A stretch of 64,000 bases of DNA from Chitinophaga filiformis (GTDB lineage Bacteria; Bacteroidota; Bacteroidia; Chitinophagales; Chitinophagaceae), in NCBI RefSeq assembly GCF_023100805.1, contig NZ_CP095855.1, positions 930,001 to 994,000 of the forward strand. Direction: 5' to 3'. The notes beneath the pieces were generated by a model, which searched no databases, was not told the origin of the DNA, and saw only the letters and a list, made by a program, of their open reading frames with translations. Of this stretch, positions 56,794 to 64,000 are shown one piece after another. The translations under genes and the position numbers were made by a program. Each line of letters opens with the position of its first letter. Position 1 is the first letter of the stretch.

Positions 56794-59355
56794 TTAATTG
56801 ACCATCTCTTTTTCATGTGGCATAACGAACGTTTCCTTCACACGTTCCGACCTTATCAGGTAGGGTATCCAGATAGCCGCGGCTATGAACGACTGCACAA
56901 GCTGTTTCACGCCTTCTGTTTCCCAGCTTTTCTTTTCAAAGATATAATTGCAGGCAAGATTATCTATCAGGTTAAAGGTAAAATTGAAGGCCAGGAAGAC
57001 GATCATTGCCTTTGGAAAGGTGTCCCTTTTTTTATAGAAAAGCGATACAAGCAGCAGGCTGAATATCAGCATGCCGATCTCGCTGGCCAGCTCGGTGACC
57101 AGCAACAATTGAAGAATGGAAACATTGTGCGTGGCATTGGTCGACTTATCTAATTGCAGCCACATATTGTTGCTGAATATCGATGCTTTTATCAGTCCGT
57201 TGAAGATATTTAAGGGACTGATAAATACGCCTATAGCCATTATCACCAGCCATCCGCCTATCTGCGGCGGATAGGCATAAGTCCCGGCCGGCTGTAAAGA
57301 TACCTTGCTGAAGCGGAGGGCATATTGTGTAAATACGGCGGCAAAGAATATTGCCAGGCCGATGACCAGCCAGTTCAATCCCTGTGAGGGGCCATCTCCC
57401 GGTGCACCATCGTCTGTGTCCAGGTAGAAGTAATACCCCAGGAAGCCGTCGATCCGTTTCCTTTCCTTGATATAAGTGCTGATAAAGCTGGCCGGGATAT
57501 GGTCCTGGTAAGTCTCAAAGGTGTAGTGCATCGTCACCACATTGTTCCTTACGGATGGCACAAAATGGATGGCGTAGTAGTCGTTCCTGATATGCAGCTC
57601 TTCCTCGTCTATCGGCCCCGCAGAAGGCATCTCTACAGTGATGGTATAGTCCAGTGAGAACGGATAACGCAATTGCAGGGGGGCTGCCTTGCGATCTTCT
57701 TCCGCATATTCCGGCAAGGCATCTCTCAGGAGATTAGCCTTCATGTTGAAATTGATCCGCTGATCCTTTGTGCTGTCAGTCTTCCACGGAGATTGCAGGA
57801 TATAACTTTCCTTGAGGATGATCCGGTTACTGTCAGGAATATCTGTTACCTGCAGCGGAGAATCGGGCGTAACACTGCCGTAGGCATTTTTATAATAGTT
57901 GAGGAAGGTATTTTCATTATCCTTCCTGCTGCTGTTGGCCAGCCCGTCCCGCTGATCGTCTGCATATTGCATGGTGAATATAGAAGTAACAGTCAGCGAG
58001 CCTTTGTCCTTACGGTCGGAAGGCAGCAGGAAATGTTCATGAATGATGGTTTTGCCCTTGCCTGTATTGGTAACGGGCGTGAAGCTGTTCTTTCCCACAG
58101 GGTCAATAACAAGGCCCTGCTGGTAATCGGGTACGGTCAGCATGGAGAGGTTGCCCCGCTGATAGCTGATGGTAGGGTCTATCCAGTATTCCCGTCCCTC
58201 CAGTTTTGCATAAACAATAGCGTGATTGAAGAGGTCCGGCGCCGGCAGATAATCCACCACATGGCCCCTGGTATAGGTATCCACATAGGCCATATTGGCA
58301 TAGATGCCATTGGCTTTGAGGAGAGTGGCCAGCAGCAGCGATTTATCCTTACAGTCGCCAAAACGCTGTAGCAATATTTTGTCGGGCGTATTAGGCCGAT
58401 GGGAGTATTCGCCCATCTCAATACCCATATAACGGATATCATCCTGCACGAAGCGGATAGCCTTGAGCATGTATTTCTCCTTGTTATTGCCCGCTTCCCG
58501 TTTGAACTCGGTTATCTTGGCTTTCAGGGCAGGGCCGGGAGCTGGTACCATGTTCACCCGGTCTCCCCACTGGATCACCTGTTGCCAGTCTTTGTATTCT
58601 GTGGCCTGTACAAAGGGAAAGTTGTCAAACCAGGTAGGCGTATCATCTACCGCTTCCATGGATGGTAAGTTGGTCATTTCCCATTTATATACCTGCATGC
58701 CGTTCACCATCTGCCTGTCGGGCATAGGTGCGGTGTTGAAGGTTTTAAACCGGATCTCCCGGTTGGGGGATGCAATAATGCTTTTATGAAAATTCACCAC
58801 CGGGTTAGAGAATGCCAGGTAAAAAAGGCTGGTGAACTTATGTTCGAAGATGGGATTATTTCCTTCTATCGTATAGGCAAACTCGATCTGATCTCCCTTC
58901 CGCACATCTTCCAGGATGAAGTACGCGGTATAGAGGCCGCTGTATATAAAGCGGGACAGATCGTCTTCCTGTTGCAGTATTTTGAACTTCGATGCCTGTA
59001 GCTGGTTGATCACCTTCCCGTTGCGCCGGATGAGGATCTTATGGAAGTGCAGCTTTTCGTACACCGGATCATAGTCGACCGTTATTTCAGCGCCGTTCTG
59101 AATACCGGCTTCCGATACGATCTGCCTGATCATATGGTGGTATACGGCAGATTGTTCTACGTGTTGCTGTTCTTCAAACAGCAGTATATAATACCCGTTA
59201 CTTACGTCGCGGGCGTCAGGCACCTGTTTCAGGTCGGGCTGATAAGGTACCAGCCAGGCCGGCGCCGGTGTAATGGAAAAGTTTTTTTGCTGAGCATTGG
59301 CCCCCGCAGAGAAACAACAGACAATTAACGCAATGAGCAGCAATATCCGGTGCAT
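56794..59355 (-). CDS. DUF3857/transglutaminase-like/DUF2569 fusion protein
   Basis: An 853-residue exported protein (signal MHRILLLIALIVCCFSAGANA). The N-terminal part is DUF3857 (about 55-215), followed by a transglutaminase-like domain (about 270-400) with the catalytic Cys in FGDCKDKSLLLATLL, then His and Asp in NHAIVYAKLEGREYWIDP. The C-terminal about 160 residues are a DUF2569 membrane module with four spans (QIGGWLVIMAIGVFISPLNI). The DUF3857-transglutaminase pair is common in Bacteroidota; the added membrane module is notable. It is the last gene of a three-gene minus-strand run. Confidence 0.9.
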   Translation of the reverse strand: MHRILLLIALIVCCFSAGANAQQKNFSITPAPAWLVPYQPDLKQVPDARDVSNGYYILLFEEQQHVEQSAVYHHMIRQIVSEAGIQNGAEITVDYDPVYEKLHFHKILIRRNGKVINQLQASKFKILQQEDDLSRFIYSGLYTAYFILEDVRKGDQIEFAYTIEGNNPIFEHKFTSLFYLAFSNPVVNFHKSIIASPNREIRFKTFNTAPMPDRQMVNGMQVYKWEMTNLPSMEAVDDTPTWFDNFPFVQATEYKDWQQVIQWGDRVNMVPAPGPALKAKITEFKREAGNNKEKYMLKAIRFVQDDIRYMGIEMGEYSHRPNTPDKILLQRFGDCKDKSLLLATLLKANGIYANMAYVDTYTRGHVVDYLPAPDLFNHAIVYAKLEGREYWIDPTISYQRGNLSMLTVPDYQQGLVIDPVGKNSFTPVTNTGKGKTIIHEHFLLPSDRKDKGSLTVTSIFTMQYADDQRDGLANSSRKDNENTFLNYYKNAYGSVTPDSPLQVTDIPDSNRIILKESYILQSPWKTDSTKDQRINFNMKANLLRDALPEYAEEDRKAAPLQLRYPFSLDYTITVEMPSAGPIDEEELHIRNDYYAIHFVPSVRNNVVTMHYTFETYQDHIPASFISTYIKERKRIDGFLGYYFYLDTDDGAPGDGPSQGLNWLVIGLAIFFAAVFTQYALRFSKVSLQPAGTYAYPPQIGGWLVIMAIGVFISPLNIFNGLIKASIFSNNMWLQLDKSTNATHNVSILQLLLVTELASEIGMLIFSLLLVSLFYKKRDTFPKAMIVFLAFNFTFNLIDNLACNYIFEKKSWETEGVKQLVQSFIAAAIWIPYLIRSERVKETFVMPHEKEMVN

Positions 59356-59371
59356 AGGAATAAAAAGGCAA

Positions 59372-60478
59372 TTAGTTATTTTCTGTCGTCAGCGCATACA
59401 CTGCAAAAGATGCCAGCCAGTGTTCGCCGGCATAGTCGCCGCTGGCAACATGCGGAATGGCAGACTCCAGGTGCAGGTTAGCCAGCTGCAGAATGGCGGC
59501 CCGGTTTTCGGTAACATGGCGTGCAATGCCGTACAGGCACCAGGCCCGGCTCAGGTTCAGGCCATGCAGGTGTACCAGTTTGCCATCTGTTACATCTTTT
59601 ACCTGTGCTACTTTGAACACAGTTATTGTTTTAGCAAACAGTTCTGGCAGGAATGCTTTGATCCATGTCTGGTATTCTTTTGCCGGCAGGATGCGCCACA
59701 TCAGGTCTGCTTCTTCCAGGCAGGGAGAGAGGAAGTCGTAACCGCCGGGCTCCCAGGCAGCAGGACAGTTCCTGTCGGCCGCATAGAAACGCATAGCCGC
59801 CTGGCGGATAGCCTGCTGCAGGGCAGTGTCATTCGCGGTAGCGGCATAGTCCCATGCCAGCGAGAGCCCGAATGCCAGGTTGGTATGTTCGCCTACACGG
59901 ATAGGGTAGACCAGTTTGCCAAGGAAGTCAATGTAAGCTTTGGAGAACTGGGATGCCAGTGGTTGTACATTGGTGGCCAGTTGCCTGCCCAGGGGATCAT
60001 TCCAGGTCAGGAGCTCTCTTTGCAGTTGTAAAAGCCAGCTCCATCCGTAGATGCGTTCAAAGCTCTTATTCTCCTTGTTCTGAAACAGCTGCTGTTCCTG
60101 CGCAATGTTGGCCGCGGTCAGGTTCTGGGACAGCTTGGTGATGATCTCCTGTTTCTTTGCCAGATCAGGGAATGATTTCAGCAGGCGCACCAGCATCCAG
60201 TGGCCATGTACGCTGCTATGCCAGTCAAAACAACCATAAAAGGCCGGATGATAGGCTTTCGGAGCGGTAACAAGGGATGAGTCTGAGAAGACAATCCCGG
60301 TCTTATAAGGGAATTCCTGCTGCATGCAGCGCAGGGGCAATTCCGCAAGATGCGTTGCGCCTGCCGGCGTAAGATCCAGCAGACCGCTGCTTTTGCGGGT
60401 ATAATAGGCCTGTTGTGCAGATGCAGATGACATCAGGAAACCGGTTACAAGGGATATCAGAATAAATGTTTTCTTCAC
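59372..60478 (-). CDS. DUF2891 family secreted protein
   Basis: A 368-residue exported protein starting at GTG (60478), with MKKTFILISLVTGFLMSSASA as signal peptide. The mature part (GCFDWHSSVHGHWMLVRLL; EHTNLAFGLSLAWDYA; PGGYDFLSPCLEEADLM) matches DUF2891 over its length. The barrel-like helical repeat and conserved His/Asp/Glu suggest a glycoside-active fold. It lies two bases after the geranylgeranyl-reductase-family gene and 16 bases before the DUF3857 fusion. Confidence 0.9.
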   Translation of the reverse strand: MKKTFILISLVTGFLMSSASAQQAYYTRKSSGLLDLTPAGATHLAELPLRCMQQEFPYKTGIVFSDSSLVTAPKAYHPAFYGCFDWHSSVHGHWMLVRLLKSFPDLAKKQEIITKLSQNLTAANIAQEQQLFQNKENKSFERIYGWSWLLQLQRELLTWNDPLGRQLATNVQPLASQFSKAYIDFLGKLVYPIRVGEHTNLAFGLSLAWDYAATANDTALQQAIRQAAMRFYAADRNCPAAWEPGGYDFLSPCLEEADLMWRILPAKEYQTWIKAFLPELFAKTITVFKVAQVKDVTDGKLVHLHGLNLSRAWCLYGIARHVTENRAAILQLANLHLESAIPHVASGDYAGEHWLASFAVYALTTENN

Positions 60479-60480
60479 TG

Positions 60481-61737
60481 CTAGCGATTGAATAACAGTT
60501 TAACATAGAAGGAGGGTTTGGCCAGTTTTTTACGCAGGTCTACCTCATAGAACATGCAGGACAACAGTTCCTGCAGTTGCTTGTTACGGCTGCTTACCTT
60601 CATAAGGGTATTGAACAGCCATGGATATCTGATCAGCTTCTGCAAGCGATGGCTCAATTTCAGCTCAGGTCCCATTACGCGGTATACCTCAGCGTCGTAA
60701 GCCGCCAGTTGTTCAGCGGAAAAGTTGTTGGCTTTGAGGGCATCTGCCGCTTTTAAGGCAGCGATGCGCCCGGAGTAAAGACCATTACCGATACCTTCAC
60801 CGGTGAAAGGATCAATGAGATAGGCAGCGTCTCCTGCCAGCATATAACGCTCGCCGGAAATGACCCTTACCTTGCTGCCCAGCGGCAGACCGTAGCCTTC
60901 AATGCTGCTGACCAGTTCTGCGTTTTTGAAACGTTCTTTAAACACAGGGTCATTGGCGATGATGTCGAGCATGGCCTTCTTCAGGTTCATCTTCTTCCTG
61001 CGCACCGCCTCACTGAGCACACCTACGCCAACATTGGCTTCTCCGTTTGGCAGGGGGAAGATCCAGAAATAGCCCGGCAGGAGCTCTTTCAGGAAGTGCA
61101 GTTCTATGAAATTGTCGGGGTTATTGCCGCTGACATTTTTATAATAAGCGCGGATGCCGGCTACATAATGTTTCGGCTCCATGGTAATATTGGCTACATC
61201 CTTTGTAAAGGAAGAGTGAGCGCCATTGGCAATGATGAGCAATTGGGCCTTTACCTGGAAACCTTTGCTGCCGGTTACGATGTAACCGTCTTCCTTCAGT
61301 TCGTACTTTTCCACAGTAACGCCTTCCAGCAGTTTGATCTCCGGTCTGCGTTTAACCTCTTCTACCAGGAAATTATCAAAGTCCAGGCGTTTACATACGT
61401 AGCCAATAGGCGTTTCTTTATGGCCCTGGTTATTGCTGTTATAGTCGGGGCGGTAACCTACATCCAGGCTATGCCTGCCGGGAGACACGAAAGTGACGCC
61501 CCAACTGTTAACCTTGAAATTGGCTTCCTTGAGCCGGGTTGCAATGGCAGGATCGATACGGTTCAGCGCAGTGATCACTTTTCCGCTAAGGCCATCTCCA
61601 CACACTTTGTCCCTCGGGAAAACAGCCTTGTCCACGATGATACATTCAATACCGAGTTGCGCCAGCTGAAGGGCTGCAGCAGCTCCCGCAGGGCCGGCAC
61701 CAACAATACATACTTTAGTTTCCAACATCCTGTACAT
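60481..61737 (-). CDS. Geranylgeranyl reductase family FAD-dependent oxidoreductase
   Basis: A 418-residue flavoprotein. The FAD-binding CIVGAGPAGAAAALQLAQ at the N-terminus, IVDKAVFPRDKVCGDGLSGKV and the GDAAYLIDPFTGEGIGNGLYSG block are typical of the geranylgeranyl reductase/ChlP family. These reduce isoprenoid double bonds, for example in menaquinone or polyprenyl lipids, or halogenate and hydroxylate aromatics. An in-frame ATG three codons in is an alternative start. First gene of the run ending in DUF3857. Confidence 0.9.
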   Translation of the reverse strand: MYRMLETKVCIVGAGPAGAAAALQLAQLGIECIIVDKAVFPRDKVCGDGLSGKVITALNRIDPAIATRLKEANFKVNSWGVTFVSPGRHSLDVGYRPDYNSNNQGHKETPIGYVCKRLDFDNFLVEEVKRRPEIKLLEGVTVEKYELKEDGYIVTGSKGFQVKAQLLIIANGAHSSFTKDVANITMEPKHYVAGIRAYYKNVSGNNPDNFIELHFLKELLPGYFWIFPLPNGEANVGVGVLSEAVRRKKMNLKKAMLDIIANDPVFKERFKNAELVSSIEGYGLPLGSKVRVISGERYMLAGDAAYLIDPFTGEGIGNGLYSGRIAALKAADALKANNFSAEQLAAYDAEVYRVMGPELKLSHRLQKLIRYPWLFNTLMKVSSRNKQLQELLSCMFYEVDLRKKLAKPSFYVKLLFNR

Positions 61738-61794
61738 TTAAGCTGTTAAGATAAAGAAAAGAGGAATATATTCGCGGCCTAAAATCAACTAACC

Positions 61795-62106
61795 ATGTTC
61801 GGAGATCTATTTGGAAAACTGCAGGAAGCGCAGTCTAAAATGAAAGAAAGTAAAGAACGCCTGGCCCTGATCACTGTTGACGGCGAGGCCGGAGATGGTG
61901 CGGTAAAGGTTGTGGTGACAGGAAACCGGGAGGTAAAAAGTATTGATATCGCAGAACGCCTGCTCGAAAAAGACAATAAGGAAGAGCTGGAAGACCTGCT
62001 GATCACAGCACTGAACCGGGCTCTGAAAAACGCAGAGAATGCCTGGGAATCTGAAATGAAAGGAATTGCCGGTGGTATGCTGGGACCCTTAGGCGGATTG
62101 TTTTAA
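61795..62106 (+). CDS. YbaB/EbfC family nucleoid-associated protein
   Basis: A 103-residue DNA-binding protein of the YbaB/EbfC family: MFGDLFGKLQEAQSKMKESKERL, GDGAVKVVVTGNREVKSIDIAERLL and a C-terminal glycine-rich tail (GGMLGPLGGLF). It lies 58 bases from the divergent flavoprotein gene and 52 bases before tRNA-Thr. No recR or dnaX is next to it, unlike in many bacteria. Confidence 0.92.
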   Translation: MFGDLFGKLQEAQSKMKESKERLALITVDGEAGDGAVKVVVTGNREVKSIDIAERLLEKDNKEELEDLLITALNRALKNAENAWESEMKGIAGGMLGPLGGLF

Positions 62107-62158
62107 ACAGCAATGCTGCTCCCTTGCAGCTGAATGACTTAAATTGCGTGGACTGTAT

Positions 62159-62234
62159 GCCAACCTAGCTCAGCCGGTAGAGCAACAGTTTCGTAAATTG
62201 TAGGTCATGGGTTCGAATCCCATGGTTGGCTCCA
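62159..62234 (+). tRNA. tRNA-Thr (CGU)
   Basis: Folds as a full cloverleaf: acceptor GCCAACC/GGTTGGC, D-arm GCTCAGCCGGTAGAGC, anticodon loop TTCGTAA (anticodon CGT, decoding ACG), and T-arm CATGG-GTTCGAATC-CCATG. The 3' CCA is encoded, unlike the tRNA-Phe in this window. A terminator follows 15 bases later. Confidence 0.97.
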
Positions 62235-62248
62235 TAGCAACATCATTG

Positions 62249-62285
62249 AACCACTGGTAATATTTATTGCCAGTGGTTTTTTTTT
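62249..62285 (+). terminator. Terminator of tRNA-Thr
   Basis: AACCACTGGTAAT pairs with ATTGCCAGTGGTT (one wobble pair) around a short loop and is followed by nine or more Ts. Confidence 0.85.
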
Positions 62286-62506
62286 GCCCGGGAAGCGTCT
62301 TCGCAGCGCATCTGCATACAACTTATAAAGTCTCAATGCCTGAGGCGCCGAAACTGATCTTTGGATCTAATGACAGCGAAAACTGGTAGAAATTCTAACC
62401 TATACGAATCGGGGATAAGATAAATCGTATTTATTCCCAATCATTTATAAAACAAGTATTTTATATAATCCTTGTAAGGCCGCTGCTATACTGCTTTACC
62501 GGAGAT

Positions 62507-62597
62507 AACCCATATATAACCCATATATAAGCCATATATGACCCATATATAATCCATATTTCTAAAGATATGGGTTATATATGGGTTATATATGGCT
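62507..62597. repeat. 11-bp AT-rich tandem repeat with inverted copies
   Basis: Five tandem 11-bp units (consensus AACCCATATAT at 62507-62517, 62518-62528, 62529-62539, 62540-62550, and a degenerate one at 62551-62561) are followed by a six-base spacer and then by three units in the opposite orientation (ATATATGGGTT type, 62568-62597). The whole can form a long AT-rich hairpin, and no gene is seen across it. The 482-base gap between tRNA-Thr and the next gene holds this repeat, the tRNA terminator and nothing else I can support. Confidence 0.85.
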
Positions 62598-62716
62598 AAA
62601 GTCTGCTTCATAGATGGATAAGAACAGCGAATGGTTCCTGCAAAAAACAGTATTCCCCGCCGGAATGATGAAGATGACAGCTGATGCATTATTTTAATAC
62701 TTGTTATTATCTTTAT

Positions 62717-63889
62717 ATGATAAAGCAATTTCCTATGCGCTATGTATTACTGCTGGCAGCCGGTATTTCCCTGTTTGCCTGCAATGCCCCAAACGCCCCG
62801 GACGACCGATCAAAGAATGACCCACAACATCCGGGGAAGGGACAATTCACCGCTGTGATCAGCGAAGACCAGATATTCGATAAGCAACTGGTGCTGCATG
62901 CTGTCTCCCTTACGGAGGGTAAGAGCAAGGTGTCTGATAAATATTTTCTGAAGGGAGTAGATGCATATAGAAATCAGAAGAACCCGGAAGAAGGGGTGAA
63001 ACTGTTTAAACAGTCTATCTTACAACAGCCGCAAGCGAGGGCTTATTTTGAGCTGGGTAATGCACTGGCAGACCTGAACAATCTGAAGGATGCGGCTTCT
63101 GCTTATCAGATAGCAGAGCTGTTGGACTACAAGCCTACTTCAAAGGTGTTGTATAACCTGGCCTGCGTGTATTCCAGGGCGGAAGTGGAAGAGTCTGCAC
63201 GTTATTATCTCATCTCTGCTATTGAATTTGGCTACAGCAATGCCAAAAACATTTTTGAGGACAAAGATCTCGCATATCTGAGAGACAATACTTCGGATTT
63301 TCAAGGGATGGTTACCGTAGCATTGAGCGGTGCTACTGATCCTGACAAACTGCAATGGAACCTGTTCTGGCATGAGTTCAAACCGGTTTCCTATCCCCTG
63401 GTATTGGATGAGAGGTATAGTAAAAAGCTTGGAGAAGACTACATTTCATACGAGTATGAACGTTTTGTGGCTGAAATGCGTGACAGTAAATTCTCCCGTG
63501 ACGTAGGAGTTGAATTTTATCATGTGGGGCTGGCGAAAGCAACTGATAGCATAAAGACAATAATTTATGCCACCAAGGATGTCATGATCAGTGAGAATAC
63601 CCCGGCGGAATACTATATCGTCAGCTTTGACCACGTTGGTAAGCTGATCGACAAATTACTGATAGGAGGGCACGAAAAACTGGCAGATCCTTTCCGCGTG
63701 GCCACATTAAGGGAGAATGGAGATATCGAGATAGGATTGTTTAACCAGGTGTATAAGAAGGACCCGGAAAAAGAGGGCTATGATGACAATGAGCTGGTGG
63801 ATGTGAAACTGCTGGAGAAACAATTATACAACATTACAGATGATGGCCATTTTGTGAGGAAGGACAATCTGTTGGGAATGAATCGTTAA
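62717..63889 (+). CDS. TPR-repeat lipoprotein
   Basis: From the ATG at 62717 the protein has 390 residues; an ATG at 62735 is an alternative and both give the leader MRYVLLLAAGISLFAC ending in a lipobox-like cysteine. Residues about 90-180 (KYFLKGVDAYRNQKNPEEGVK and two further helix pairs such as ARAYFELGNALADLNNLKDA) are TPR repeats; the rest has a mixed alpha/beta region of no known family. TPR lipoproteins often scaffold envelope complexes. -7-like TATCTTTA lies at 62707-62714, close to the start. Function unknown. Confidence 0.7.
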   Translation: MIKQFPMRYVLLLAAGISLFACNAPNAPDDRSKNDPQHPGKGQFTAVISEDQIFDKQLVLHAVSLTEGKSKVSDKYFLKGVDAYRNQKNPEEGVKLFKQSILQQPQARAYFELGNALADLNNLKDAASAYQIAELLDYKPTSKVLYNLACVYSRAEVEESARYYLISAIEFGYSNAKNIFEDKDLAYLRDNTSDFQGMVTVALSGATDPDKLQWNLFWHEFKPVSYPLVLDERYSKKLGEDYISYEYERFVAEMRDSKFSRDVGVEFYHVGLAKATDSIKTIIYATKDVMISENTPAEYYIVSFDHVGKLIDKLLIGGHEKLADPFRVATLRENGDIEIGLFNQVYKKDPEKEGYDDNELVDVKLLEKQLYNITDDGHFVRKDNLLGMNR

Positions 63890-64000
63890 GATAAGCCAGT
63901 CCCCAACGTATAATAGCTTCCGCGATCAGCAGGTTCAATGTCCAGCTGAGCCAGGAGATCAGGATATAGGCTGGAATGGGATGGATGGGGAGATTGAAGG
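63834..64000 (-). CDS. Possible 3' end of a membrane protein (partial, cut by window end)
   Basis: A minus-strand frame running in from the right edge reads PIHPIPAYILISWLSWTLNL followed by IAEAIIRWGLAYLN, a membrane-like stretch, before its stop at 63834. It would overlap the TPR gene end by 56 bases, as other convergent pairs in this window do. Without the rest of the gene I cannot name it; a competing frame is also open. Confidence 0.3.
   Translation of the reverse strand, partial: FNLPIHPIPAYILISWLSWTLNLLIAEAIIRWGLAYLNDSFPTDCPSSQNGHHL

Noticed and set aside
62507..62597. CRISPR array
   Set aside because: Units are 11 bp and contiguous with no unique spacers, orientation flips within the block and no cas gene is present.

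Overview
The window looks like chromosomal DNA of a Bacteroidota member, most probably a Chitinophaga-like member of the Chitinophagaceae. I infer this from the protein families (KdnA/KdnB, DUF4836, fused E1 alpha/beta 2-oxoacid dehydrogenase, SulP plus beta-carbonic anhydrase, HAAS-like/PspC proteins, many Tat-exported Gfo/Idh/MocA enzymes), from recurrent TAnnTTTG-type -7 promoter elements, and from near absence of Shine-Dalgarno spacing logic. It is mostly housekeeping and envelope genes. There is no rRNA operon, CRISPR array, recognisable transposase or prophage. Two tRNAs are present: Phe(GAA) on the minus strand near 2.7 kb and Thr(CGU) on the plus strand near 62.2 kb.

Layout. 0-2.6 kb: a membrane protein with a C-terminal SEFIR/TIR-type domain and strikingly mosaic base composition. 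2.6-9.4 kb: tRNA-Phe, a DUF3050 protein and RecQ on the minus strand, then arabinose-5-phosphate isomerase (kdsD type), mannose-1-phosphate guanylyltransferase and a methionine-type aminotransferase on the plus strand. 9.4-12.3 kb: beta-carbonic anhydrase and SulP transporter (minus) and a small secreted protein. 12.3-12.9 kb: a structured non-coding block. 13-19 kb: PadR regulator with a palindromic operator candidate, PspC protein, FeoB, an M28 peptidase and a DUF922 putative protease. 19-22.4 kb: phenylacetyl-CoA epoxidase genes paaABCD, then nadD. 22.4-28.6 kb: AI-2E permease, a YqjD/E/K-like trio of small membrane-stress proteins, a radical SAM/SPASM enzyme, a GH25 lysozyme and several small proteins.

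28.7-31.9 kb: kdnA-kdsB-kdnB, a compact operon for making and activating 8-amino-3,8-dideoxy-Kdo (Kdo8N), closed by two tandem hairpins. With the kdsD-type gene at 6.1 kb, the window holds several steps of a modified Kdo pathway for the lipopolysaccharide core. 31.9-36.6 kb: MFS exporter, NYN-LOTUS protein, a 47-residue membrane protein and the fused 2-oxoacid dehydrogenase E1. 36.6-49.4 kb: sugar oxidation genes. These are a Tat-signal TIM-barrel isomerase, a SUMF1-like protein, two Tat-signal Gfo/Idh/MocA oxidoreductases, a GMC oxidoreductase with its gluconate-2-dehydrogenase-subunit-3-like partner, and gluconokinase, interrupted by a PBP4-type peptidase and two lipoproteins. 49.3-64 kb: MutL, MsrB, YciI-like, DUF4836 lipoprotein, a two-gene ABC transporter, Dabb protein, a DUF3857/transglutaminase/DUF2569 fusion with DUF2891 and a geranylgeranyl-reductase-family flavoprotein, YbaB, tRNA-Thr, an unusual 11-bp AT-rich repeat with inverted copies, and a TPR lipoprotein.

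Several starts were revised from the longest open frame to the first plausible ATG (RecQ, carbonic anhydrase, PaaD, radical SAM, the Gfo/Idh at 45.2 kb, ABC ATPase and others). All functional calls come from reading motifs in translations, without database searches.
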